The position numbers were made by a program, and so were the translations under genes. A stretch of 64,000 bases of DNA from Glycomyces luteolus (GTDB taxonomy: Bacteria; Actinomycetota; Actinomycetes; Mycobacteriales; Micromonosporaceae), in assembly GCF_027622875.1 (NCBI RefSeq), contig NZ_JAPZVP010000013.1, positions 1 to 64,000 on the forward strand, written 5' to 3'. This document shows positions 25,071 through 37,128 of the stretch, in pieces (within the stretch, counting starts at the first letter, position 1; each line of letters starts with the position of its first letter). Under the pieces are notes generated by a model. That model worked only from the letters and a program-made list of their open reading frames with translations, had not been told where the DNA came from and made no database searches.

Positions 25071-25775
25071 CTAGTCGCGTTCGGCGAGCGTCACCTCGAC
25101 GCCGCCGACGAGGTCGGCGCACACGTTGTAGATGAACGAGCCGAGCGTCGCCAGCGCCGTGAACAGGACCATGTTCACCACGCCGAGCAGGGCCGCTGCC
25201 CCGATGACGCCCTTCGCGGTGATCCGGAAGGGCGCCGTGCCGGCGGCCGTTTCTTCGGCGCTGGTGCCCATGAGCATCTGCAGCATGTCGTTGACGGTGT
25301 CGAAGACGCCCATCGCGTCGAGCGCGATGTACAGGACCGTGGTCGCCACGACCATCACGATGAACAGCACGATCGAGACGGCGAACGAGAACTTCATCAC
25401 CGACCACGGGTCGATCCGCTTGAGCCGCAGGCGGGCCCGGCGCGGGCCGCGCGCGGCCGCCTGGCTCACCGCGGCGCGCGCGGCGCGGACGGCGTCCGCG
25501 ACGCGGGCCGAGGAGGCCACGCCCGCGGCCTGGTTGGCCGCGGTGTTCCCCGTGGTCGACGGGATCGAATCCGGCGTGACCGGCGGCGGCGTCATGCCCG
25601 GCGGGCGGCGCAGCGTCAACGTCTGGTCCTGGGCCGGAGCTGAGGGCGGAGCGGAGACGGATGACACCGAGTCACCGGATGTCGTCTGCTCGGCCTGCTC
25701 GGACGCCTCGGAGCTGAACTCCGGGACGTCGTCTTCGCGCTCGGTCTCCGCAGCGGTGGCCTTCGCTTCGGTCAT
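25071..25775 (-). CDS. DUF3566 domain-containing membrane protein
   Basis: The 234-residue protein has a long disordered N-terminus (acidic, then Pro/Ala-rich, to about residue 105), then the DUF3566 block RLRLKRIDPWSVMKFSFAVS with a membrane helix (IVLFIVMVVATTVLYIALDAMG), an amphipathic central part and a second helix (GVVNMVLFTALATLGSFIYNV) ending in VGGVEVTLAE. This family is almost always encoded next to gyrA in actinobacteria; its role is unknown. Its ATG follows the gyrA stop directly (TAGATG). Confidence 0.9.
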   Translation of the reverse strand: MTEAKATAAETEREDDVPEFSSEASEQAEQTTSGDSVSSVSAPPSAPAQDQTLTLRRPPGMTPPPVTPDSIPSTTGNTAANQAAGVASSARVADAVRAARAAVSQAAARGPRRARLRLKRIDPWSVMKFSFAVSIVLFIVMVVATTVLYIALDAMGVFDTVNDMLQMLMGTSAEETAAGTAPFRITAKGVIGAAALLGVVNMVLFTALATLGSFIYNVCADLVGGVEVTLAERD

Positions 25776-28280
25776 CTACTCGTCCTGCCCCTCATCGGGT
25801 TCCGGTTCCTCGGCGCTCTGGGTGATCGCGAGCAGCGAGACCTCTTCGGGCAGGTCGATCAGCTTGACGCCCATAGTGTTGCGGTCCGAAGTCTGACGGA
25901 CCGGCTGCACCGGAGTCCTGATGACGCCTCCCTCCGAGGTGATCGCGAACAGCTCGTCGTCCGGCGTCACCGACAGCGCCCCCACCAGGTCGCCGCGCCG
26001 TTCCGTGATCTTCGCGGTCAGGACGCCCTTGCCACCGCGGCCCTGCTGCGGGTACGCGTCGACGGGAGTCCGCTTCGCGTAGCCGCGGCTGGTGGCCACG
26101 AGGATGTCCATATTATCGCGCAGAACGATCATGGTGAGCAGTTCGTCGTCCCCGACGAACCGCATCCCGATGACACCGCTGGTGGCGCGGCCCATGGGCC
26201 GCAGCGCCTCGTCGGTCGCCTGGAAGCGGATCGACTGGGCCTTGCGCGAGACCAGCAGCAGGTCGTCCTCCTGCTGGATGAGCGCCGCGCCGACGAGCTC
26301 GTCGCCGTCGCGCAGGTTGATGCCGACGATGCCGCCGGTGCGGGGCGAGTCGAAATCGGTGAGCTTCGACTTCTTGACCAGGCCGTTGCGGGTCGCGAGC
26401 ACCAGGTACGGCGTGACCTCGTAGTGGGCCAGCTGGATGACCTGCGCGATGTGCTCGTCGGGCCCGAACGCCAGGATGTTCGCCACATGCTGCCCGCGGG
26501 CCGTGCGGCTCGCCTCCGGCAGCTCGTAGGCCTTCGCCCGGTAGACGCGGCCCTTATTGGTGAAGAACAGGATCCAGTCGTGCGTGGTGCACACGAAGAA
26601 GTGGCTGACGATGTCGTCCTGCTTGAGCTGCGCGCCCTGGACGCCCTTCCCGCCGCGCTTCTGCGAGCGGAACGAGTCGGTCTTGGTGCGCTTGACGTAG
26701 CCGCCGCGGGTGATCGTGACCACGATGTCCTCGCGGGCGATGAGGTCCTCCATGGACACTTCGCCGGCGTCGGGCATGATCACCGTGCGCCGCTCGTCGC
26801 CCCAGCGGGCCACGACCGCGCCGAGCTCCTCGCGGAGGATCAGGCGCTGCCGCTCGGGCTTGGCGAGGATGTCGGCCAGGTCGGCGATCTTGGTCTCGAT
26901 GTCGGTGAGCTCGTCGACGATCCGCTGCCGCTCCAACGCCGCCAGGCGCCGCAGCTGCATGTCGAGGATCGCGACGGCCTGGATCTCGTCCACGTCGAGC
27001 AGGCTCATCAGGCCCTGCTTCGACTCCTCCGCCGAAGGCGAGCGGCGGATGAGCGCGATCGTCTCGTCGAGCAGGTCGAGGGCCTTGGCCAGACCGCGCA
27101 GGATGTGGGCGCGCTCCTCGGCCTTGCGCATCCGGTACTGGGTGCGCCGCACGATCACTTCGATCTGGTGCGCCACGTAGTAGCGGACCATCTGCGCGAT
27201 GTTCAGCGTGCGCGGGACGCCGTCGACCAGCGAGAGCATGTTCGCGCCGAACGTGTCCTGCAGCTGCGTGTGCTTGTAGAGGTTGTTGAGCACCACCTTC
27301 GGGACCGCGTCGCGCTTGAGCACGATCACGATCCGCATGCCGGTGCGGCCCGAGGACTCGTCGCGGATGTCGGCGATGCCGCCGAGCTTGCCCTCCTTGA
27401 CGAGGTCGGCGATGCGCTCGGCCAGGTTGTCGGGGTTCACCTGGTAGGGGAGCTCGGTGACGACCAGGCAGGCGCGGCCCTTCGAGTCCTCTTCGACCTC
27501 GATCACGGCGCGCATCTTGATCGAGCCGCGGCCCGTGCGGTACGCGTCCTCGATCGCCGCGCGGCCCAGGATCGTGGCGCCCGTGGGGAAGTCGGGCCCG
27601 GTGATGATCCCGAGGATCGCCTCGAGGGCCTCCTCCTCGGTGGCCTCCGGGTTGTCAAGGCACCAGTCGACCGCCGCCGCGACCTCGCGGAGGTTGTGCG
27701 GCGGGATCTTCGTGGCCATGCCGACCGCGATGCCCTCGGAGCCGTTCACCAGCAGGTTCGGGATCCGCGAGGGCAGGATCGTGGGCTCGGTGGTCTTGCC
27801 GTCGTAGTTCGGCTCGAAGTCCACCGACTCCTCGTCGATGTCCCGCAGCATCTCCATCGCGAGCGGCTCGAGGCGCGACTCGGTGTACCGGTGGGCGGCC
27901 GCCGGGTCGTTGCCGGGGGAGCCGAAGTTCCCCTGGCCGTCGATGAGCGGGTACCGCAGGCTCCACGGCTGCGCCATGCGCACCAGCGAGTCGTAGATCG
28001 CGGAGTCGCCGTGGGGGTGGAACTGGCCCATCACGTCGCCGATGACGCGCGAGCACTTCACGTACCCGCGGTCGGGGCGGTAGCCGCCGTCGTACATCGC
28101 GTACAGGATCTTGCGGTGGACGGGCTTGAGTCCGTCGCGCACGTCGGGCAGCGCGCGCCCGACGATCACGCTCATGGCGTAGTCGAGGTAGGAGCGCGAC
28201 ATCTCCACCTCGATGCCGACCGGCTCGATGCGGCCGTGGCCCTCCGGGATCTCAAGCTGGTCTTGGTTGTTCTCAGGCAC
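25776..28280 (-). CDS. gyrA: DNA gyrase subunit A
   Basis: The 834-residue breakage-reunion subunit of gyrase introduces negative supercoils together with GyrB. Visible: the [20 protein letters not shown] start region, the catalytic Tyr in the [10 protein letters not shown] segment, the quinolone-resistance region [20 protein letters not shown] with Ser and Asp at the usual resistance positions (wild-type-like), the GyrA box [10 protein letters not shown], and six C-terminal beta-pinwheel repeats. GTG 28280 follows AAGGAAG. It lies 42 bp after gyrB and abuts DUF3566, so the three form one operon. Confidence 0.98.
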   Translation of the reverse strand: MPENNQDQLEIPEGHGRIEPVGIEVEMSRSYLDYAMSVIVGRALPDVRDGLKPVHRKILYAMYDGGYRPDRGYVKCSRVIGDVMGQFHPHGDSAIYDSLVRMAQPWSLRYPLIDGQGNFGSPGNDPAAAHRYTESRLEPLAMEMLRDIDEESVDFEPNYDGKTTEPTILPSRIPNLLVNGSEGIAVGMATKIPPHNLREVAAAVDWCLDNPEATEEEALEAILGIITGPDFPTGATILGRAAIEDAYRTGRGSIKMRAVIEVEEDSKGRACLVVTELPYQVNPDNLAERIADLVKEGKLGGIADIRDESSGRTGMRIVIVLKRDAVPKVVLNNLYKHTQLQDTFGANMLSLVDGVPRTLNIAQMVRYYVAHQIEVIVRRTQYRMRKAEERAHILRGLAKALDLLDETIALIRRSPSAEESKQGLMSLLDVDEIQAVAILDMQLRRLAALERQRIVDELTDIETKIADLADILAKPERQRLILREELGAVVARWGDERRTVIMPDAGEVSMEDLIAREDIVVTITRGGYVKRTKTDSFRSQKRGGKGVQGAQLKQDDIVSHFFVCTTHDWILFFTNKGRVYRAKAYELPEASRTARGQHVANILAFGPDEHIAQVIQLAHYEVTPYLVLATRNGLVKKSKLTDFDSPRTGGIVGINLRDGDELVGAALIQQEDDLLLVSRKAQSIRFQATDEALRPMGRATSGVIGMRFVGDDELLTMIVLRDNMDILVATSRGYAKRTPVDAYPQQGRGGKGVLTAKITERRGDLVGALSVTPDDELFAITSEGGVIRTPVQPVRQTSDRNTMGVKLIDLPEEVSLLAITQSAEEPEPDEGQDE

Positions 28281-28322
28281 CAGTGCTTCCTTGCTTGTCG
28301 TCGGAACGTGGTCGGCGGGCCG

Positions 28323-30281
<1,959 letters not shown>

Positions 30282-30567
30282 CGGCAACTCCTTCTGTCGT
30301 CGTTCACAGTCAGTAGTGAAAAGTTAGTCCATGGCTGTGACACTTTTCAGTCATCTGACCTCGGACCTGCCTGAATGTCTGGTCCTGAGGCGCCCGAGGG
30401 CGGGCCGACCATGGAGACGGCCGGGCGCTGCGAGCGCCGGCCGGACCGCATCCGTCAAGTCTACTTGGCCCGGACTTCTGTAACCGCTTCCGTGCGCCTC
30501 GTTGTCGTCACAGTCGCATCGAGGGGCGGGGACATGAACCCCCCTACGGACTTAGGGGTGCGCGGCT

Positions 30568-31038
30568 TCAGAACGTGTCACGGGAGCCATTAAACCGTAC
30601 TCGCCTCGGGCCGAAGGAGCGAGTCGGCTGCTGCGGCCCGACGATCCGCAGGCGCTTCACGACGCTGGGCCCGAGCGCCGCGGCGAGCTTGCCATGGATC
30701 TGGCGGGAGAACAACCGCAGCTGGGTGGCCCAGGCGGTGGACTCGGCGACGACGAGGAGTTCGCCGTGCTCCAGGCTCTGGGGCCGGCAGTGGCTCGCGA
30801 TGTCGGGTCCCACGATGGCCTCCCAGCGGCCGAACACCGAGGCGTCGGCCACTTTGCGGGTCCAGCCGTTCTTGCGTACGACCTGGGGGAGGAGGCTCCC
30901 GAGCGTCTCGGGGTCGCGCTTGTCGGGCCCGGGGCCGGACCACTCCTTGCGGAAGCGCGGGTCGTCGGACTTGCCGCGTCTGCGCGGACGCGGGCGGTAG
31001 TCGTAGCCGCCGTTCGAGGCCGAGCCGTTAAAGGACAC
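30568..31038 (-). CDS. DUF721/DciA-like protein
   Basis: The 156-residue protein has an arginine-rich, disordered N-terminus and the DUF721 core LGSLLPQVVRKNGWTRKVAD, FGRWEAIVGPDIASHCRPQS, LLVVAESTAWATQLRLFSRQ. DUF721 includes DciA, which helps load the DnaB helicase in bacteria lacking DnaC. Its place between recF and gyrB is the conserved actinobacterial one. GTG 31038 overlaps the recF stop by 11 bp. Confidence 0.9.
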   Translation of the reverse strand: MSFNGSASNGGYDYRPRPRRRGKSDDPRFRKEWSGPGPDKRDPETLGSLLPQVVRKNGWTRKVADASVFGRWEAIVGPDIASHCRPQSLEHGELLVVAESTAWATQLRLFSRQIHGKLAAALGPSVVKRLRIVGPQQPTRSFGPRRVRFNGSRDTF

Positions 31039-32164
31039 GCTTGACTTCCCCTTCCCACACGTCGTAGCGGGCGCCGGTCAGCCGCTCGGGGACGTCCCCG
31101 GCGACGGCGCAGGTGATGAGCGTCTGCGGTGCGGCTTCAGCGTATTCCGCCAAGCGCTCGCGCCGCGTGGCGTCCAGCTCGGCGAACACGTCGTCGAGGA
31201 TGAGGATCGGGGCGGTGCCGTCCGATCGCAGGAGTTCGAAGGCGCCCAAGCGGAGCGCGAGGGCCACCGACCAGGTCTCGCCGTGCGAGGCGTAGCCCTT
31301 CACGGGAAGCGAGCCGAGCCGCAGGTCGAGGTCGTCGCGGTGCGGGCCGACAAGGGTCGTCCCCCGCTCGACCTCCTTGGCGCGGGCCCCGGCGAGGGCG
31401 GCGCCGAGGCGGGCGGCGAGGACGTCCTGGTCGGCGTTGAGGTCGCCGCCGAGTTCCGATTCGTAGGCCAGGTGCACTTCGGCGCGGCCGTCCGCGATCT
31501 TGCTGTGGGCCTTGCCGATCGGCTCGGTCAGGTCTTCGAGGAGCGCGAGGCGCCCGGCCATGAGCTCGGCGCCGTGCCGCGCGAGGTGCGCGTCCCAGGC
31601 GTCGAGGGTGGCCATCTCGGCGCCGCCGGGGCCGCGGCCGCCGGTCTTCTTCGCCAGGTAGGCCGTGCGCAGGAGGGTGTTGCGCTGCTTGAGGACCCGC
31701 TCGTAGTCGGCGCGGACCCCGGCGTAGCGCGGGAAGCGCGCGCACAGCAGCTCGTCGAGGTAGCGGCGCCGCGCGGAGGGCTCGCCGCGCACGAGCGCCA
31801 GGTCCTCGGGGGCGAACGCGATGGCCTTGAGCGCCCCGATGAGCTCGCGCGGGCGCTTGAGGTCGGTGCGGTTGAGGCGCGCTTTGTTCGACTTGCCGGG
31901 GACGATCGCCAGCTCGGCGAGGAGGCGGCGGGACTCGTGGAGGATCTCGGCCCGGATGACGGCCTGCTCGCAGCCCTGCCGGACCAGGGGGGCGTCGGAG
32001 GAGACGCGGTGGGAGCGGAGGTTCGCCAGGTAGACCAGGGCCTCGACCAGGTTGGTCTTGCCGTGTCCGTTGGGGCCCACCAGGATCGAGGGCCCCTCGT
32101 CGAACAGGACTTGGGCGTGCGCGTAGGACCTGAAGTCCGTCAATTGCAGCTGTCGTACACGCAC
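31028..32164 (-). CDS. recF: DNA replication and repair protein RecF
   Basis: The 378-residue SMC-like ATPase supports RecA loading at gaps. Motifs: the N-terminal VRQLQLTDFRSY, Walker A VGPNGHGKTNLVEAL (about residues 32-46), the ABC signature region within TTLVGPHRDDLDL, and Walker B ILILDDVFAELDATRR. Start GTG 32164. Preceded by gnd (22 bp apart) and followed by the overlapping dciA-like gene; all lie on the minus strand from oriC outward. Confidence 0.96.
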   Translation of the reverse strand: MRVRQLQLTDFRSYAHAQVLFDEGPSILVGPNGHGKTNLVEALVYLANLRSHRVSSDAPLVRQGCEQAVIRAEILHESRRLLAELAIVPGKSNKARLNRTDLKRPRELIGALKAIAFAPEDLALVRGEPSARRRYLDELLCARFPRYAGVRADYERVLKQRNTLLRTAYLAKKTGGRGPGGAEMATLDAWDAHLARHGAELMAGRLALLEDLTEPIGKAHSKIADGRAEVHLAYESELGGDLNADQDVLAARLGAALAGARAKEVERGTTLVGPHRDDLDLRLGSLPVKGYASHGETWSVALALRLGAFELLRSDGTAPILILDDVFAELDATRRERLAEYAEAAPQTLITCAVAGDVPERLTGARYDVWEGEVKRVL

Positions 32165-32186
32165 GCCTCTATGATGCCCGCTTGCT

Positions 32187-33062
32187 TTACTCGGTCTTCA
32201 CCGCATGGCCGCCGAACTGGTTCCTGAGCGCTGCGACGGCCTTCATCGCCGGGGAGTCCTCTTGGCGGGAGGTGAAGCGCGCGAACAGCGACTCGGTGAT
32301 CGCCGGGAGCGGGACGCGCAGGCGGATGCCCTCGTCAACGGTCCAGCGGCCCTCGCCGGAGTCCTCGACGTAGCCCTTGACGCGGTCGAGCTCGGGGTCG
32401 TCGGTGAGCGCCCGGTCCATGAGGTCGAGGAGCCAGGAGCGGATCACGGTGCCCGATCGCCAGGACTTGAAGATCTCGGGCACGTTGTCGACGTACTCGG
32501 AGGCCTCGAGCAGCTCGTAGCCCTCGGCGTAGGCCTGCATCATGGCGTACTCGATGCCGTTGTGCACCATCTTGGCGTAGTGGCCCGCGCCGACGCCGCC
32601 GGCGTGCACGAAGCCGAATTCGCCTTCGGGCTTGAGCGCCTTGAAGATCGGCATGAGGCGCTCCACGTCGCCCTCGGCGCCGCCGACCATGAGCGCGTAG
32701 CCCTCCGTGATGCCCCAGACGCCGCCGGAGACGCCCGCGTCGACGTAGCCGATGCCGCGCTCGGCCAGGAGCGCGGCGTTCACGGCGTCGTCGGTGAAGC
32801 GCGAGTTGCCGCCGTCGATGACGATGTCGCCCTCGGACAGCAGCGCGCCCAGTTCGGCCACGGTGGACCTGGTGGGCTCCCCGGCGGGGACCATGACCCA
32901 GACGGCCCGGGGGCCTTCGAGGGCGGCGACGAGGTCTGCCAAGGAGCCGACGTCGGCGACGTCGGGGTTGCGGTCGTAGCCGACGACCTGGTGTCCAGCC
33001 TTCTCGAGGCGCAACTTCATGTTGCCGCCCATCTTGCCGAGCCCGATCATGCCGAGTTGCAT
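32187..33062 (-). CDS. gnd: 6-phosphogluconate dehydrogenase (decarboxylating), short type
   Basis: The 291-residue enzyme converts 6-phosphogluconate to ribulose-5-phosphate. It has the Rossmann motif MQLGMIGLGKMGGNM, VMVPAGEPT, the substrate loop VDAGVSGGVWGI and the catalytic HNGIEYAMMQAYAEG. Its length marks the short, NAD-preferring tetrameric type (YqeC/GndA-like) rather than the 470-residue form. Actinobacteria commonly keep it between dnaN and recF. ATG 33062. Confidence 0.93.
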   Translation of the reverse strand: MQLGMIGLGKMGGNMKLRLEKAGHQVVGYDRNPDVADVGSLADLVAALEGPRAVWVMVPAGEPTRSTVAELGALLSEGDIVIDGGNSRFTDDAVNAALLAERGIGYVDAGVSGGVWGITEGYALMVGGAEGDVERLMPIFKALKPEGEFGFVHAGGVGAGHYAKMVHNGIEYAMMQAYAEGYELLEASEYVDNVPEIFKSWRSGTVIRSWLLDLMDRALTDDPELDRVKGYVEDSGEGRWTVDEGIRLRVPLPAITESLFARFTSRQEDSPAMKAVAALRNQFGGHAVKTE

Positions 33063-33145
33063 GTCGCGCCCCCCTTCAAAACTGAGTGCAGAAAAGTCCG
33101 CTCTTGAGCGAAGTTCGCGCCAGGGTCACTCACGTCGTTGTGCGG

Positions 33146-34294
33146 TCAGGCGTCCCATCGCAATGGTTGCAGCATGTACAGGTACACGTCGTGGTTTGTG
33201 TCGGAGTCCTCATCTTCGGGCGCGGGCTGCCCGGTCATCACGACGGGCTTGCCGAGTTCGTTCATCTTGAACGCCGTGTAGGGGGCGTCCACAGCCGAGA
33301 GGCCGTCGAGCAGGTAGGTCGGGTTGAACGCGATCTTGCCCGGCTCGCCGTCGAGCGTGCAGTCCATCGCCTCGGAGGCCTTCGCGTCCTCGGCGCCGCC
33401 GGCCTCGACCACGAGGCCGTCCTCGTCGAACGAGAGGCGGATGGGCGAGTTGCGGTCCCCCACGAGCGCGACGCGGCGGGCGACCTCGATGAGCTCGGAG
33501 GTCTTGACGCGCAAGGTGGTCGCGTACGAGGTGGCGAGGAGGCTGCGCAGCGGCGGCAGCTGGCCGTCGAGCACGCGGGAGGTGGTCTGGCGACCGCCCG
33601 CGATGAAGCCGATCATCCCGGGGGCGCCGTCGGTGCCGGTGGGCACGGCGATCGTCACGGGGCCGGAGAAGGACCCGAAGGTGCGGGCGGTGTCCGCCAG
33701 GGCCTTGGCGGGCACCAGGACGGTGACGGCCACGTCAGAGGCCCCGGGCTCCCAGGAGGAGTCGCGGATGGCCATGCGGTAGCGGTCGGTGGCGAGCATG
33801 CCGATGCCGCCGCCGGTCATCTCCACCTGGACGCCGGTCATCGTCGGCAGGGTCTCGTCCTTGCCGGCGGCGACGGCGGTCTGCGCGACGGCCTTCGCGA
33901 ACTCGTCGGCGTCGATCGTGCCGATGGCCTCGGGCATCTGCGGCAGGCTGGGGTAGTCCTCCAGCGGCATCGTCGGCAGGGTGAAGCGCGCCGAGCCGCA
34001 GGTGAGTTCCGCGTGGGGGCCGTCGACGACGAAGTCGACGGGCTTGTTCGGGAGGGCCTTCACGATCTCCGACAAGAGCTTGCCCGAGACCAGGGCGGTC
34101 CCGGCGGACTCGCCGGTGACGTCGACGGTGACACGGGTGGAGATCTCGTAGTCGAAACCGGAGATCGTCAGCTTGCCCTCGTCAACGGAGAGGCGGGCGC
34201 CCGCGAGGACGGGAACCGACGGGCGGGCCGGGAGGCTCTTGGCGGTCCACGAGACAGCGTCGGCGAAGGTGTCTCGGTCAACTTGGAACTTCAT
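33146..34294 (-). CDS. dnaN: DNA polymerase III sliding clamp (beta subunit)
   Basis: The 382-residue clamp shows three similar domains: MKFQVDRDTFADAVSWTAKS at the start, the middle FAKAVAQTAVAAGKDETLPT, and the third ending VVMTGQPAPED...YLYMLQPLR, the conserved clamp C-terminus. It tethers DNA polymerase III to DNA. ATG 34294 follows AAGGAG. It is separated from dnaA by the origin. Confidence 0.97.
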   Translation of the reverse strand: MKFQVDRDTFADAVSWTAKSLPARPSVPVLAGARLSVDEGKLTISGFDYEISTRVTVDVTGESAGTALVSGKLLSEIVKALPNKPVDFVVDGPHAELTCGSARFTLPTMPLEDYPSLPQMPEAIGTIDADEFAKAVAQTAVAAGKDETLPTMTGVQVEMTGGGIGMLATDRYRMAIRDSSWEPGASDVAVTVLVPAKALADTARTFGSFSGPVTIAVPTGTDGAPGMIGFIAGGRQTTSRVLDGQLPPLRSLLATSYATTLRVKTSELIEVARRVALVGDRNSPIRLSFDEDGLVVEAGGAEDAKASEAMDCTLDGEPGKIAFNPTYLLDGLSAVDAPYTAFKMNELGKPVVMTGQPAPEDEDSDTNHDVYLYMLQPLRWDA

Positions 34295-34385
34295 GGTTCG
34301 CTCCTTCTAGCTGAAGCTCGGTTGTTCACAGCGCTATTACTAATGAACTCTCTATAGATATAACTGTCGTCGTAGTCGTCGGTGC

Positions 34386-34679
34386 TGTGGAAACTGTGGA
34401 AAACCCGCCTTTTCGCAGGTCCCTCCAGGTTCAGGGCTGTGGACGGACTGTGCATAACCTGTGGATGAATCAGGAGCTTATCCACAGCCCCCGACAATCG
34501 CCGAGTTTTCCACATCTCATCCACAGGTCTGTCCACAGCTTTTCCACAGGTTATGCACAGGGTTACCCACAGGAAAATCGCGAACCAGAATCGCACTCCC
34601 GCTTGTTTTCCACACTCTGTCCACAGGCTTTCCACAGAAATTCGCGGTTATCCACAGCTTTTCCACAGAGTTGTCCACA
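34386..34679. other. Chromosomal replication origin oriC with about 18 DnaA boxes
   Basis: Between dnaA and dnaN (gene-free 34295-34686) I count about 18 DnaA-box-like nonamers. Perfect TTATCCACA stands at 34478-34486 and 34648-34656. Near-perfect copies include TTTTCCACA at 34506, 34540, 34606 and 34659, TTATGCACA at 34551, TTACCCACA at 34563, TTGTCCACA at 34671, and reverse copies such as TGTGGAAAA at 34396 and TGTGCATAA at 34449. Most point the same way. The stretch 34320-34375 (TATAGATATAACTG region) is unusually AT-rich and is the best candidate for the unwinding element. Confidence 0.93.
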
Positions 34680-34686
34680 GGCCCGC

Positions 34687-36519
34687 TCATTCGCCGGTGT
34701 GTTTCAAACGGTTCGTCAATTCGGCGATCTGAGTGTAGAGCGCCCGCCGCTCGGCCATCTGCTTGCGGATCTTCTTGTTCGCGTGCATGACGGTGGTGTG
34801 GTCGCGCCCCCCGAACGCCTGCCCGATCCGCGGCAGCGACATGTCCGTGAGCTCCCGGCACAGGTACATCGCGACCTGGCGGGCGTTCACGAGCACCCGC
34901 GAGCGCGAGTTCCCCTTGAGGTCCGCCGCCTGCACCCCGAAGTAGTCGGCCGTGGCCTGCATGATCTGGTCGACCGTGACCTCGGTGTTCTTGCCGCTCT
35001 CCGGGATGATGTCGTGCAGGACCTCTTCGGCCAGGCCCAGGTCCACCGGCTTGCGGTTGAGGCTCGCGTACGCGGTGACGCGGATGAGCGCGCCCTCGAG
35101 CTCGCGGATCGAGTGGTGGATCTGAGTGGCGATGAACTCCACCGCGTCCGTGGGGATGTTGAGGTCGTCCTGCACCGCCTTCTTGCGCAGGATCGCGATC
35201 CTCGTCTCCAGGTCCGGCGGCTGGATGTCGGCCAGCAGGCCCCATTCGAAGCGGGTGCGCAGCCGGTCCTCGAGGGTTTGGAGCTGCTTCGGCGAGCGGT
35301 CCGAGGAGATCACCAGCTGCTTGTTCGCGTTGTGCAGCGCGTTGAAGGTGTGGAAGAACTCCTCCTGCGTGCGCTCGCGGTCCATGAGGAACTGGATGTC
35401 GTCGATGAGGAGGATGTCGACGTCCCGGTAGCGGCGCTGGAAGGCCTGCTGCCGCCTGTCGGAGAGCGAGTTGATGAAGTCGTTCGTGAACTCCTCCGTC
35501 GTCACGTACCGCACCGACTGGGCCGTGCCCAGGTCGTGGGCGTAGTGGCCGACCGCGTGGAGCAGGTGCGTCTTGCCCAGCCCCGAGCCGCCGTAGAGGA
35601 ACAGCGGGTTGTACGCCTTCGCGGGCGCCTCGGCCACGGCGAACGCCGCCGCGTGCGCGAAGCGGTTGGAGGAGCCGATGACGAACGTGTCGAAGTTGTA
35701 CCGCGGGTTGAGCCGCCCCACCCCGTCGATGGCCTTGACCGGCGCGGTGTCCTTGTGCGACTTGGTGATCCCGCCCCGGCGGGCCGGGTCCGGGTCGTCG
35801 GATGGCGGGGGCGCGACCGGCGGCATCGCACCGTGATCCTTGCCGCCCTGGCGCGCGGCCGACTCCGAGAGGACCCGTTCGAGCTCCTCACCGGGAGGCT
35901 CGGGGGTTCGCTCCTCCCATCGGTCGGCCTCGGCCGGGCGGACCGGCTGGTGCGGGATCGCGGCGGGCCGCTCGACCGGCTCCGCGGGGGACTCGACGGG
36001 CTCAGGCGCGCGCGTCGCCTCGGCGTCGCCGGGACGGAAAGCCGCGGTGTCGAAAAGGCTCGGCGGGTTCTGCGCCGAAAGCGGCTTGCGCGGCGCCGGC
36101 GGCTCGACCGGCTCCTCTACTACCGGTGCCGCAGGCGGCTCGTCGAAGGAGGGCCGCTCGAAGACGATCGTGGCGTCGGCGAACGAAGCACCGTTGACCG
36201 GCGGCTCGGGGGCCGCGGGCGGCTCCTCGCTCACCGGCGCGGGCTCGGCCTGCTTCTCCTGCAAGGTGACCGCGATCTGCGTCGGCTGGCCCAGATGCCG
36301 GGAGAGGGCCTCGCTGATCGGCACGCGCAGCTTCGACTCGAAGGCCGAGCGCGCGAACTTGTCGGGGGCGGCGACGATGAACGTGCCGGGCATCGACAGC
36401 ACCGGCTGCGAGAGCCGCATCCACGCGGACTGCTGACGGGTGAGCGCCGACGCGTCAGCCAGCTCGGCGGACACCGCCGACCACACTGCCGACAGATCTT
36501 GGTCGGTCACCTTCGCCAT
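34687..36519 (-). CDS. dnaA: Chromosomal replication initiator protein DnaA
   Basis: The 610-residue initiator: domain I (LSAVWSAVSAELADASAL onward), a very long Pro/Glu-rich linker (about residues 90-255), the AAA+ domain III with NPLFLYGGSGLGKTHLLHAVG (Walker A near 310) and DILLIDDIQFL, and domain IV with the DnaA-box-binding signature GGRDHTTVMHA. It opens oriC and starts replication. ATG 36519 follows GCGAGGG; longer open frames upstream are not homologous. Boxes upstream of it suggest autoregulation. Confidence 0.97.
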   Translation of the reverse strand: MAKVTDQDLSAVWSAVSAELADASALTRQQSAWMRLSQPVLSMPGTFIVAAPDKFARSAFESKLRVPISEALSRHLGQPTQIAVTLQEKQAEPAPVSEEPPAAPEPPVNGASFADATIVFERPSFDEPPAAPVVEEPVEPPAPRKPLSAQNPPSLFDTAAFRPGDAEATRAPEPVESPAEPVERPAAIPHQPVRPAEADRWEERTPEPPGEELERVLSESAARQGGKDHGAMPPVAPPPSDDPDPARRGGITKSHKDTAPVKAIDGVGRLNPRYNFDTFVIGSSNRFAHAAAFAVAEAPAKAYNPLFLYGGSGLGKTHLLHAVGHYAHDLGTAQSVRYVTTEEFTNDFINSLSDRRQQAFQRRYRDVDILLIDDIQFLMDRERTQEEFFHTFNALHNANKQLVISSDRSPKQLQTLEDRLRTRFEWGLLADIQPPDLETRIAILRKKAVQDDLNIPTDAVEFIATQIHHSIRELEGALIRVTAYASLNRKPVDLGLAEEVLHDIIPESGKNTEVTVDQIMQATADYFGVQAADLKGNSRSRVLVNARQVAMYLCRELTDMSLPRIGQAFGGRDHTTVMHANKKIRKQMAERRALYTQIAELTNRLKHTGE

Positions 36520-37128
36520 CCCTCGCTTCTTCTGTCCATGTACGGGCTGTTTCACGAAGTTCAGAGGCCGCACCAGGTAGGCTCCGATACAGGCGATCCG
36601 CACCGCCGCACCCGGTCGTCCCCAGTGCGCTCCAGCAAGTTTTCCACAGGTTATCCACAGGCCTTCAGCTGCCCTGTGCACATGCGCCCCTTGTGACAAT
36701 GTTTCCTGAATCACGGTCATGACCAGCGATTTCTTGTGGGCCTGCCGACGAAGCCGTTCGGGTGGCACCGAAGTCGTCCACGATCCGCGAAAAGTTATCC
36801 ACAGGCAGCTCGCAAGCCTCGCGACGCTCCTGCACAGGCGCGGACCCGGCGCGTGCGGCGCCGCTTGAATGGACGGTCCGGAACGGGGACCGCGCCGCCG
36901 TGATCCGCCTCCGGAGCACCACCCCGCCGTGGCGACGGCCCGGACGCGGCGAGTAACATGAGCGAGTTGCCCTCTCGAACCAGAGGGGCATGCCACACCC
37001 GCCGTCCGCGGCGGGGGCCGCGCGTGAATGCCCTGCTAGGCTGTTCTCCGCGTCCCCGTAGCCCCGATCCGGGGCTGGGCCCGAGGCCCGGCGCAGCAGC
37101 AACTTATTCGTAATGGGAGACATCCGTC
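36520..37128. other. dnaA-rpmH divergent intergenic region
   Basis: 609 bp with no supportable gene. It holds the promoters of dnaA (minus) and of the rpmH operon (plus), three DnaA boxes, and a rpmH-proximal TAGGCT (37033-37038) that could be a -10 box. GC hairpins lie at about 36999-37015 and 37070-37083. Confidence 0.6.
36640..36803. promoter_or_regulatory. DnaA boxes upstream of dnaA
   Basis: TTTTCCACA (36640-36648) and TTATCCACA (36651-36659) stand in tandem, and a further perfect TTATCCACA lies at 36795-36803. They are 120-280 bp upstream of the dnaA start, in position for DnaA autoregulation. Confidence 0.75.

Noticed and set aside
30419-30442. GC hairpin between gyrB and the DUF721 gene
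   Set aside because: The stem contains a bulge and no T-run; too weak to call a terminator in such GC-rich sequence.
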